Shown piece by piece: positions 14,325-21,000 of a DNA stretch of 22,181 nucleotides. Source of the DNA: CAMDBL01 sp964498125 (GTDB lineage Bacteria; Pseudomonadota; Alphaproteobacteria; Rhizobiales; Hyphomicrobiaceae); contig CAZCGE010000130.1 in assembly GCA_964498125.1 (NCBI GenBank), forward strand, positions 1-22,181. Direction: 5' to 3'. Positions within the stretch are counted from its first letter, which is position 1; every line of letters begins with the position of its first letter. A model generated the notes under the pieces. That model saw only the letters and a program-made list of their open reading frames with translations, did not search any database and was not told the DNA's origin. The translations under genes and the position numbers were made by a program.

Positions 14325-15851
14325 ATGTCAGAGGCAAAACCCATCCACGTCATCGGCGCTGGTCTTGCCGGCAGCGAGGCCGCCTGGCAAATCGCCAGCC
14401 GCGCCATCCCCGTCGTGCTGCACGAGATGCGGCCGGTACGCATGACGGAAGTCCACCAAACGCAAGACTTCGCCGAGCTGGTCTGCTCCAATTCGTTCCG
14501 CTCCGACGATATGGAAACCAACGCCGTCGGCCTGCTGCACGAGGAGATGCGGCGCGCCGGCTCCCTGATCATGGCCGCGGGCGATGCGCATAAGCTGCCG
14601 GCAGGCGGCGCGCTGGCCGTCGACCGCGACCACTTCTCGGCAGAGGTGACACGGCGCCTGGTCGAGCATCCGCTGGTCACCATCGACCGCGGCGAGGTGG
14701 CTGGCCTGCCGTCGCCGGAGTGGGACAGTGTCATCATCGCCACCGGCCCGCTGACCTCCGCGGCATTGGCCAATGCCATCCAGTCGCTGACGGGCGAGTC
14801 GGAGCTGGCCTTCTTCGACGCCATCGCGCCCATCGTTCATTTCGATTCGATCGACCTCGCCAAGGCGTGGCGGCAATCGCGCTACGACAAGGCCGGACCT
14901 GCGGGAACCGGCGCCGACTACATCAATTGCGCGATGTCGAAGGACGAATACAACGCTTTCATCGACGCCATCCTGGCCGCCGAAAAGACCACGTTCAAGG
15001 ACTGGGAGGGTACGCCCTATTTTGATGGCTGCCTGCCGATCGAGGTGATGGCTGAGCGTGGTCGCGAGACGCTGCGCTTCGGGCCGATGAAGCCGGTCGG
15101 CCTCTCTAATCCGCACGAAGGTGGGCGGCGGCCTTATGCGGTGGTGCAGCTACGCCAGGACAACGCGCTGGGCACACTGTGGAACCTGGTCGGCTTCCAG
15201 ACGAAATTAAAGCACGCCGAGCAGGTGCGCGTCCTGCGCATGATCCCAGGCCTGGAGAGCGCCGAGTTCGCCCGCCTCGGCGGCCTGCACCGCAACACGT
15301 TCCTGAACTCGCCGAAACTGCTCGATGGCACGCTGCGATTGAAGGCGATGCCGAGGCTACGCTTCGCTGGACAAATCACGGGTGTCGAGGGCTACGTCGA
15401 AAGCGCCGCCTGCGGACTGCTCGCGGGCCGTTTCGCCGTGTCCGAGCGGCTGGGGCAGCAGATCGTCCCGCCGCCTCCGACCACGGCGTTTGGCGCCATG
15501 CTCAACCACATCACCGGCGGGCATATTCTGGAGGAGACGGGGTCAGAGATGGGGTCAGACCCCGCGGGTCTGACCCCATGCTCCGACGCCTCCAGCCAGG
15601 GGTCAGACCCGCAGGGTCTGACCCCGTCCAAACCCCGCTCGTTCCAGCCGATGAACGTCAATTTCGGCCTGTTCCCGCCGATGCAGGCCCCGACAACGGC
15701 CGCTGATGGCAAGCGGTTGAAAGGTCCGGAACGAGGCGTGGCACGCAAGCGCCTGCTGTCGGCGCGCGCATTGCGCGACCTCGACGCCTGGCTCGGTGCA
15801 TCATGGGGCAAGGCCGCCAGTACAGTCCTCATTCGCGACCAACTGTCCTGA
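14325..15851 (+). CDS. trmFO: methylenetetrahydrofolate-tRNA (uracil-5-)-methyltransferase TrmFO
   Basis: A 508-aa FAD- and folate-dependent enzyme that makes 5-methyluridine at position 54 of tRNA. The FAD-binding motif is GAGLAG at 11-16; HEMRPVRMTEVHQTQDFAELVCSNS-type signatures follow, with a conserved Cys54 (LVCSNSFRSD), and a second conserved Cys lies in VESAACGLLAG. The protein is longer than the usual 440-480 aa because two palindromic repeats encode about 28 extra residues (roughly 406-434) between ITGGHI and SFQPMNVNFGLFPP. The ATG at 14325 is in family register but lacks an obvious Shine-Dalgarno site; the open frame upstream is antisense to ygfZ. trmFO and ygfZ both use folate, which may or may not explain their divergent pairing. 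Confidence 0.95.
   Translation: MSEAKPIHVIGAGLAGSEAAWQIASRAIPVVLHEMRPVRMTEVHQTQDFAELVCSNSFRSDDMETNAVGLLHEEMRRAGSLIMAAGDAHKLPAGGALAVDRDHFSAEVTRRLVEHPLVTIDRGEVAGLPSPEWDSVIIATGPLTSAALANAIQSLTGESELAFFDAIAPIVHFDSIDLAKAWRQSRYDKAGPAGTGADYINCAMSKDEYNAFIDAILAAEKTTFKDWEGTPYFDGCLPIEVMAERGRETLRFGPMKPVGLSNPHEGGRRPYAVVQLRQDNALGTLWNLVGFQTKLKHAEQVRVLRMIPGLESAEFARLGGLHRNTFLNSPKLLDGTLRLKAMPRLRFAGQITGVEGYVESAACGLLAGRFAVSERLGQQIVPPPPTTAFGAMLNHITGGHILEETGSEMGSDPAGLTPCSDASSQGSDPQGLTPSKPRSFQPMNVNFGLFPPMQAPTTAADGKRLKGPERGVARKRLLSARALRDLDAWLGASWGKAASTVLIRDQLS
15539..15625. repeat. tandem palindromes GGGGTCAGACCC-N3-GGGTCTGACCCC in trmFO
   Basis: Two 27-bp perfect palindromes with identical 12-bp arms and different 3-nt centres (CGC at 15551-15577, GCA at 15599-15625) start 48 bp apart, and a partial third arm begins at 15539. 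The 48-bp period is 16 codons, so the repeat keeps the trmFO frame and encodes GSDPAGLTP and GSDPQGLTP. This GGGTCTGACCCC-type motif is a dispersed repeat in many proteobacterial genomes. Confidence 0.85.
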
Positions 15852-16015
15852 TTCGCCAGAATGCGCACTCAGCCGTTTCTGAACAAACGTGGACCAAACG
15901 GATTGGGATGCGAGGCGGGCGCGCGACAGGCCGTTGAGCCGACAGGCTGGGAGGTTCAGGAGGAACGACGGGGAGGCTCTTGATTACGCGAACAAACCAT
16001 GATCAAAAGTAGGGC

Positions 16016-16038
16016 CGCACGCTGGATCAGGGCGTGCG
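16016..16038. promoter_or_regulatory. inverted repeat upstream of the Bro-N/DinD-like gene
   Basis: CGCACGC and GCGTGCG are perfect 7-bp arms around a 9-nt spacer, ending 46 bp before the start codon at 16085. It could be an operator or part of a leader structure; no function is known. Confidence 0.35.
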
Positions 16039-16084
16039 ACCTGAATGTCTTGCGATGCCGGATGGGCAGAGAGGACGCGAACAA

Positions 16085-17032
16085 ATGCCTTCCAAGAAAA
16101 CGACCCCTCCGGATCGCATCCGTGGCTTCACCTCGCTTGTCGACCATGAGGCCGCGACGACCGAGGACAAGATCGTCATCAGCGAGGTGGACGGCTGCTC
16201 GCTTCGCCGCATCTGGCATGAAGGCGAGTGGTGGCATTCGGTCGTCGATGTTGTTGGCGCTTTAGCCGAACCGACCAACCTCAGGCGTTATTGGTCCGAC
16301 CTGAAGCGCAAGCTCGCTACAGAGGGTGATATTGAAGTGTACGAAAAAATCGTACAGTTGAAACTCCCCGCAGATGACGGGAAAATGCGCGACACTGACT
16401 GCGCCTCGACGAAGGACCTGTTCCGCATCATCCAGTCGATTCCATCGAAGCGCGCTGAGCCAATCAAGCAGTATCTCGCCAAGGCGGGCGCCGAGCGCAT
16501 CGCAGATACGGCCCAGCCCTCCCGCCTCGTAGACCGCGCCATCGACGGCTATAGGAAGAAGGGCCGCGAGGACGAGTGGATCGACGGTCGCCTCCAGAAT
16601 ACCTCAGCCCGGAATGAGTTGACGGACGAGTGGGCCAAGCGCGGGGCCGAAGGCGTGAAGGCCGCGCCGATCACAGCCGCCATGAGTCAGGAGATGCTGG
16701 GCGTCACGCCATCTGGCCATCGGGGGATGAAAGGTCTCAGCAAGAGCGCCGAACTCCGCGACCATATGGACAACCTTGAACTGGCCGTCACGACGCTTGG
16801 TGAGCGGGCTGCCAAGGCCATCATCGTCGCGCGCGACACCAAGGACTTTCAGTCAACCAAGGATGCATCGCTCACAGGCGCCAAAGTTGCCGGTGATGCA
16901 GCGCGCAAGATTGAGGAGGAGTTGGGCAGACCTATTGCAAACAACTCGAATTTCCTGCCGAAGCCGGATGAAGCCAGGGCGCTCGATGCTGCCACTGCGC
17001 CCAAGACCATGCGGGCGGCAAAGAAAACGTAG
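16085..17032 (+). CDS. Bro-N domain protein with DinD-like C-terminus
   Basis: A 315-aa protein. Residues about 28-140 look like a Bro-N domain, the DNA-binding module of phage antirepressors (VDGCSLRRIWHEGEWWHSVVDVV, then TNLRRYWSDLKRKL and STKDLFRIIQSIPSKRAEPIKQYLAKAG). The C-terminal half (from RNELTDEW, about 175) follows the layout of E. coli DinD: a GLSKSAELRDHMDNLELA segment, then AGDAARKIEEELGRPI close to the end. DinD is a damage-inducible protein reported to act on RecA filaments. The start at 16085 has AGAGGA about 11 nt upstream; earlier in-frame ATGs lack a site. It sits alone between trmFO and a small basic protein, with 233 bp upstream. Regulation by LexA is possible (see findings). 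A phage-derived origin is plausible. Confidence 0.75.
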   Translation: MPSKKTTPPDRIRGFTSLVDHEAATTEDKIVISEVDGCSLRRIWHEGEWWHSVVDVVGALAEPTNLRRYWSDLKRKLATEGDIEVYEKIVQLKLPADDGKMRDTDCASTKDLFRIIQSIPSKRAEPIKQYLAKAGAERIADTAQPSRLVDRAIDGYRKKGREDEWIDGRLQNTSARNELTDEWAKRGAEGVKAAPITAAMSQEMLGVTPSGHRGMKGLSKSAELRDHMDNLELAVTTLGERAAKAIIVARDTKDFQSTKDASLTGAKVAGDAARKIEEELGRPIANNSNFLPKPDEARALDAATAPKTMRAAKKT

Positions 17033-17044
17033 ATCCAGAGCGAG

Positions 17045-17074
17045 CGGCAGTCGATGCACAGGCGACTGCCGTTT
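17045..17074 (+). terminator. possible terminator after the Bro-N/DinD-like gene
   Basis: CGGCAGTC (17045-17052) pairs perfectly with GACTGCCG (17064-17071) around an 11-nt loop and is followed by only three T residues. It begins 12 bp after the stop codon. The stem is good but the T tract is poor, so termination may be weak. Confidence 0.4.
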
Positions 17075-17211
17075 CCCGCTGTCCCGAGTGAAGCCTCTTG
17101 TTTGTCCTAATTGTGACAGCACACGGCCGCACAGTGAGGCGGGTTAAACCAGCGTCCCACACACTCACGCGCCAGCAGTCGAATCGCTTGTCGAAACAGT
17201 CTCTTGCGTCT

Positions 17212-17376
17212 TCAACCCGCCTTGGCCTTCGCGGCCCGCGTCTTGCCAGCAAGCTTCTTGAGACTCTTGCGCACGGCGGCGGTGTTGCCCTGATTGCGGG
17301 TCACTTTGGCGCGCGGAATGGCGCGGCGGGCCTTTTTCTTCTGCGTTTCGACAGCGCGCGGTGACCGCTTGGTCAT
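17212..17376 (-). CDS. small basic hypothetical protein (54 aa)
   Basis: An ATG at 17376 with GAGG 6 nt upstream opens a 54-aa frame beginning MTKRSPRAVETQKKKARRAI and ending with an AKAKAG tail. About a third of residues are Lys or Arg, with no acidic residue after Glu10, giving a very high pI. The middle (VTRNQGNTAAVRKSLKKLAGK) could form an amphipathic helix. Composition recalls small nucleoid or histone-H1-like tails, or a ribosome-associated basic peptide, but I do not recognise the family. High GC at third positions and a proper ribosome binding site argue that it is real. It lies downstream of dedA on the same strand with a hairpin between them, so it probably has its own promoter. Confidence 0.7.
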   Translation of the reverse strand: MTKRSPRAVETQKKKARRAIPRAKVTRNQGNTAAVRKSLKKLAGKTRAAKAKAG

Positions 17377-17456
17377 GACAATCCTCATCCGTGTGGGGTG
17401 CGTTCGCGTCTGATGACGCCAATCAACGCCTCGTCTAGGCGATCACCGGCAAAGTG

Positions 17457-17476
17457 GCAAGCACGACAGTGCTTGC
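17457..17476 (-). terminator. hairpin downstream of the dedA-like gene
   Basis: GCAAGCAC-N4-GTGCTTGC is a perfect 8-bp stem with a 4-nt loop, beginning 7 bp after the dedA stop on the minus strand. It is followed by CACTTT rather than a full T run, so it is a terminator candidate of moderate quality. Confidence 0.5.
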
Positions 17477-17482
17477 AGGGTT

Positions 17483-18010
17483 TCAACCGAAGAACCAGGC
17501 GAGGCCGTAGCCCGGCGCCAGGAAAACTCCGGCCCACGCCAGCGAGGAGACCGCACTGGCAAACACGAATCTCGGCCAGCCCATGTGCAGGGCCCCGGCG
17601 ACCACCGGCAGGAACGGCCGCACGAAGCCCAGGAACTTGCCGCCGAGGATGGAGTAGATGCCCCATTTGCGGAAGATGGCGACGGTTGCCGCATACCACT
17701 CCGGCCGGCGGTTCAAGGGCCAGGCTTGCGCGATCTCATTCTTGAAATAGCGCCCGAGCAGAAAGCTGAGATTGTCGCCGAGGAATGCGCCGGACGCGCC
17801 GGCAAGCCAGGTCGTCCAGAACTGGCCGCCAGCAGCGCTATGCACGCCGCCGATGCCGAGAAACAGCGCGCTTGAGGGCACGAACAGCGACAGGAAGACG
17901 ATGCTCTCGGCAAAGCCGAGCAGGAAAGTCACTGGCTCGGCCAAGGCAAGGTGCTCGCGCACCAGTTCGAGCGCCTGGTCCTTCCAGGCAGAGAGCGATC
18001 GAATCGTCAT
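17483..18010 (-). CDS. DedA family membrane protein
   Basis: A 175-aa integral membrane protein of the DedA (VTT-domain) family. Typical features are an early FGLES-like segment (LGFAESIVFLSLFVPSSALFLGIGG), GAFLGDNLSFLLGRYFKNE, and the signature KFLGFVRPFLPVVAGALHM with the conserved Arg and the Pro-x-x-Ala-Gly step; about four hydrophobic segments follow the family pattern. DedA proteins support membrane homeostasis, and some family members flip undecaprenyl phosphate or phospholipids. Its start is 188 bp from the divergent btaB-like methyltransferase. It resembles the first half of the longer DedA protein at 19816-20838 and may be its paralogue. Confidence 0.9.
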   Translation of the reverse strand: MTIRSLSAWKDQALELVREHLALAEPVTFLLGFAESIVFLSLFVPSSALFLGIGGVHSAAGGQFWTTWLAGASGAFLGDNLSFLLGRYFKNEIAQAWPLNRRPEWYAATVAIFRKWGIYSILGGKFLGFVRPFLPVVAGALHMGWPRFVFASAVSSLAWAGVFLAPGYGLAWFFG

Positions 18011-18198
18011 CGGGGCGGCATCTCTGCGGGGTTGATGATGGCGGGTCAGCGCACATTGACCGATTCAGATAGACTTTGAACCGCGTCAGAGTCGCATACG
18101 CCGCCGCCGCGCGTTGCCGTGCAACGACCAGAACCCGTGCAACCCTAACCGGAAAGGTCTGAGCCCTGCCGCCGTCTCGACACAGTGCCGCCGACCGC

Positions 18199-18831
18199 AT
18201 GGACGCCATCTATCTGTACCAGCGGCACATCTATGACATGTCGCGCCGATTTTTCCTGTTCGGCCGCGATCACATGCTGCGCGAATTGCGTGTGCCCGCT
18301 GGCGGCAGTGTGCTCGAGATTGGCTGCGGCACGGGGCGCAATCTCATCGCGGCGGCCCGTCGCTATCCTGATGCCCGCTTGTATGGCTTCGACGTCAGCA
18401 GCGTCATGCTCGATACGGCGCACCGTGCCCTCGCAAGGGCCGGTCTCAACTCGCGCATTGCCCTGGCAATGGCCGACGCAACGGATTTTTCGGGCGCAGC
18501 CCTGTTTGGCCAAGCAGCATTCGATCGCGTGGTCATCTCCTATGCCCTCTCGATGATCCCCGCGTGGCGCGACGTCTTGCCGGCAGCCCATGCCGCGCTG
18601 ACGCCGGGTGGGGAGCTGCACATCGTCGACTTTGGGCGGCAGGCGGGATGGCCGGCCGTCGCGAGGTCCGCTCTGCATGCCTGGCTCAACCGCTTTTCAG
18701 TCGAGCCACGCACCGGCCTCGAGGAAGAACTCGAAGACTGTGCGGCGGCGTTTGGCGCCACGCTGCGGTTCGAGGCGTTGTTTGGCGACTACGCCATCCA
18801 TGCCGTGCTGCAACGCGGGCCGGCCGGGTGA
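18199..18831 (+). CDS. btaB: SAM-dependent methyltransferase, BtaB-like
   Basis: A 210-aa class I methyltransferase. The SAM-binding glycine loop is VLEIGCGTGRN (38-48), followed by GFDVSSVMLD (motif II) and a post-loop ISYALSMIPAW segment. The N-terminus (YLYQRHIYDMSRRFFLFGRDHML) and the exact 210-aa length resemble BtaB, which N-methylates diacylglyceryl-homoserine to the betaine lipid DGTS in alphaproteobacteria. BtaA, which makes the homoserine lipid and usually sits next to btaB, is not in the window, so the name is tentative; the family assignment as methyltransferase is firm. The ATG at 18199 is the only start after an in-frame TGA at 18160; no Shine-Dalgarno site is visible. It converges with the lipid kinase gene, 13 bp between the stops. 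Confidence 0.72.
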   Translation: MDAIYLYQRHIYDMSRRFFLFGRDHMLRELRVPAGGSVLEIGCGTGRNLIAAARRYPDARLYGFDVSSVMLDTAHRALARAGLNSRIALAMADATDFSGAALFGQAAFDRVVISYALSMIPAWRDVLPAAHAALTPGGELHIVDFGRQAGWPAVARSALHAWLNRFSVEPRTGLEEELEDCAAAFGATLRFEALFGDYAIHAVLQRGPAG

Positions 18832-18844
18832 GCCTCGAGTGCGA

Positions 18845-19810
18845 TCAGGGCGCGGTTGGCGCGCCTTGACGGCTGGCGGCCGGCTCGCATTGCTCGGCAC
18901 CTGCCGTCCCCTCGGGTACGATCAACCGCAGCGGCAACTTGTGGTCGAGGATGCGCAGCGACCTGTGCGACACCACGTCACCATCGAGTTGGAATGCGAC
19001 GAGCGGATTTTCCGCCACTTCGACCGACCGGCACGCAAGCGTGGTGACGTCCCTGGCATGTCGCACGCGACCGCTGGCGATGGCCAGCAGCACCCGCAGC
19101 AGTCTTGTCCGGGTTGGGGCGTTGACGATGACCGCGTCGAGACCCGGCTGGGTGATGTCGCGCCCCTCGGCGATCACAAACGAGCCGGCGTAGTGCCGGG
19201 CGTTGGCGGCGATCAGCCAGGTGCAGGTGCGTGGCCTGCCGTCGATCAGGGCTTCGAAGGCCCTGGGCCGGCGGGCAAGCTCGGCGAGGATCGGACCGGC
19301 ATAGGCGAGCTTGCCGAACGTGCGTTTGAGCGAAGGGCTGAGCCGCCGCAGCACCTCGGCATCGAAGCCGGCACTGGCCATCAGGAGAAAGGGTTCACCG
19401 TCGAGCGATCCACAGGAAACCGTCGTCGTCGGGCCCCGCATCAGCATGCCGGCGATGACAGCGGGCGAGCGAGGCAACCCGACCTCGTGGGCCAGGACAT
19501 TGGCGGTGCCGAGCGCAATGACGCCCAACGGCAGCTCGGTGCCGATCAGCGCCGACGCGGCGGCCCGGATCGTGCCGTCGCCGCCGACGGCGACGATGGC
19601 ATCGACATCGCCGCTCGCGGCGGCTTGATGCGACAGGCGCTGGATATCCTCGAACGTCTCGACCGCTACGAGCGTTACGATGGCGCCCCCAGCGGCGAGT
19701 TCGGCACAGACGGACGTCAACATTCGCCCGCGGCGACGACCCGACAAACGGTTGTGGACGATGAAAAAGCGCCTTCGGCAGCGAGTTACGGCGGACACGG
19801 GCAAGGACAT
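18845..19810 (-). CDS. diacylglycerol/lipid kinase family protein
   Basis: A 321-aa protein of the diacylglycerol-kinase catalytic family (YegS/DgkB/sphingosine-kinase-like). The nucleotide-binding hallmark VGGDGT is at 75-80, then LGVIALGTANVLAHEVG (95-111) and a C-terminal beta domain with FQLDGDVV. Such enzymes phosphorylate diacylglycerol or related lipids at the membrane. The start at 19810 follows the dedA stop by 5 bp with a weak GGTGA; the frame is open for 359 codons upstream, but there it runs through the DedA gene in another frame, so the long version is artificial. The pair is almost certainly one transcript, linking lipid phosphorylation to a DedA-type transporter. Confidence 0.9.
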   Translation of the reverse strand: MSLPVSAVTRCRRRFFIVHNRLSGRRRGRMLTSVCAELAAGGAIVTLVAVETFEDIQRLSHQAAASGDVDAIVAVGGDGTIRAAASALIGTELPLGVIALGTANVLAHEVGLPRSPAVIAGMLMRGPTTTVSCGSLDGEPFLLMASAGFDAEVLRRLSPSLKRTFGKLAYAGPILAELARRPRAFEALIDGRPRTCTWLIAANARHYAGSFVIAEGRDITQPGLDAVIVNAPTRTRLLRVLLAIASGRVRHARDVTTLACRSVEVAENPLVAFQLDGDVVSHRSLRILDHKLPLRLIVPEGTAGAEQCEPAASRQGAPTAP

Positions 19811-19815
19811 CGGAT

Positions 19816-20838
19816 TCACCAGCCGAAGACGAGCTTCGCCAATGGCTGCGGCGCGAGCAGAACGCTCGACCATAATGCGGCCGAGACGGCGCTGACGATG
19901 GCGAAGGTGACGAGAGGCATCTCGCCGGCTCCCGCGGCCATGGGGGTAAAACCTCTGAGCGTGGTGTGGAATTTGCTCAGCGGCAGAGACCAGACGTCCC
20001 ACCGCTTGACGAAGGTTTGAGCCTTTGCCGCGGCGGCGGGGCTCCAGCTGTTCGGCCAGACTGAGTGGAAATCGTGTGTGTGGCGAACGCCGTGCCGGTA
20101 TCCGGCGAGGTCGCCGGCCCAGGCTCCGGCGGCGCCCGCGAGCAAGGCCAGCGGCAGGCTGCCATCGACATAGAGGTAGAATGCGCCAAAGCCCACGAAA
20201 ACAATGAGCGTCGGCACTGCATAGAGCCGGGCTGGGACGCTGTTCAGGAAAGCGAGGGCAAACAGCAGGAGCGCCGCGAACCAAACGTTCAGGCGAACGA
20301 GATCGAAGATTTCGTTCTTGAACGCGACGAGAAAGTACGAGGGGGCGATGACGCCAGCGGCCCACAGGCAGGCGCTGGCGACGTTGGCGACCTGGAAGGG
20401 CAGCTGCGGCATGCGGAAGATGCCGGCAACCACCGGGATCACGGCGCGCACGGGGCCAAAGAAATGGCCGAGGAATACACCCCAGGCGCCGTACTCGTTG
20501 AAGAAGCGTTCGCCATACGGGATCATGTGAGGATAGGCCGAGAATGGCCAGACCTTGGTGATGCTGCCCTCGAAATAGCGGCCGATCCAATAGGAGAGGG
20601 CGTAGCCAGCCGTGCCGCCAAGTGCCGCGGAAATGATCATGGGCCACAGAATCGACTGGCTGATGCCGCTGGCGGCAATCAAGGCCGATATGCCGACAAG
20701 GATCGCCGTCCCCGGCCACAACACCGAGAAGAAGCAGAACGATTCGCCGAAGGACACGAGGAAAACGATCGGAATTGCCCAGCTTTCGTGCTCCCGCACG
20801 AACGCGACGATGGCTTCGACGAAGGCCTGAACGCTCAT
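19816..20838 (-). CDS. long DedA family protein, apparently two DedA units in tandem
   Basis: A 340-aa membrane protein, well above the 180-220 aa of ordinary DedA proteins. Residues 1-175 form a standard DedA unit: VSFGESFCFFSVLWPGTAILVG, GTAGYALSYWIGRYF (75-89), and the signature GHFFGPVRAVIPVVAGIFRM (124-143). After two more hydrophobic stretches (185-223) a second, diverged copy runs from 233 to the end: GDLAGYRHG (242-250) matches GTAGYALSYWIG, VWPNSW matches VWPFSA, SKFHTTLRGFTPMAAGAGEM (288-307) matches the first signature with its Arg, Pro and Ala-Gly, and a final hydrophobic helix follows. The start at 20838 has AGGAAAG about 10 nt upstream. The lipid kinase gene follows 5 bp downstream. 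Likely role: lipid or lipid-carrier translocation. Confidence 0.88.
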   Translation of the reverse strand: MSVQAFVEAIVAFVREHESWAIPIVFLVSFGESFCFFSVLWPGTAILVGISALIAASGISQSILWPMIISAALGGTAGYALSYWIGRYFEGSITKVWPFSAYPHMIPYGERFFNEYGAWGVFLGHFFGPVRAVIPVVAGIFRMPQLPFQVANVASACLWAAGVIAPSYFLVAFKNEIFDLVRLNVWFAALLLFALAFLNSVPARLYAVPTLIVFVGFGAFYLYVDGSLPLALLAGAAGAWAGDLAGYRHGVRHTHDFHSVWPNSWSPAAAAKAQTFVKRWDVWSLPLSKFHTTLRGFTPMAAGAGEMPLVTFAIVSAVSAALWSSVLLAPQPLAKLVFGW

Positions 20839-21000
20839 GAGAGGCGCTTTCCTGCGGATGGTGCAACGCGACCCGCGTTGCAGGCATTCAGCTGATCCTG
20901 GAACGTGACATAAGCAACACCATGGTGGAACCCCAGTTGCAGGTCTGCGCCGACTTGGCAAGCCGTGCAAAGTGGCACGGTCCTTGCGATCGCGACCGGC

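Noticed and set aside
18011..18198. Pho-box search in front of the btaB-like gene
   Set aside because: No CTGTCAT-type direct repeat seen, so phosphate regulation was not annotated.
19811..20887. N-terminal extension making a 680-aa minus-strand protein with the lipid kinase
   Set aside because: The extra 359 codons run through the DedA gene in another frame and are Arg/Pro/His-rich shadow sequence; the kinase has its own start at 19810.
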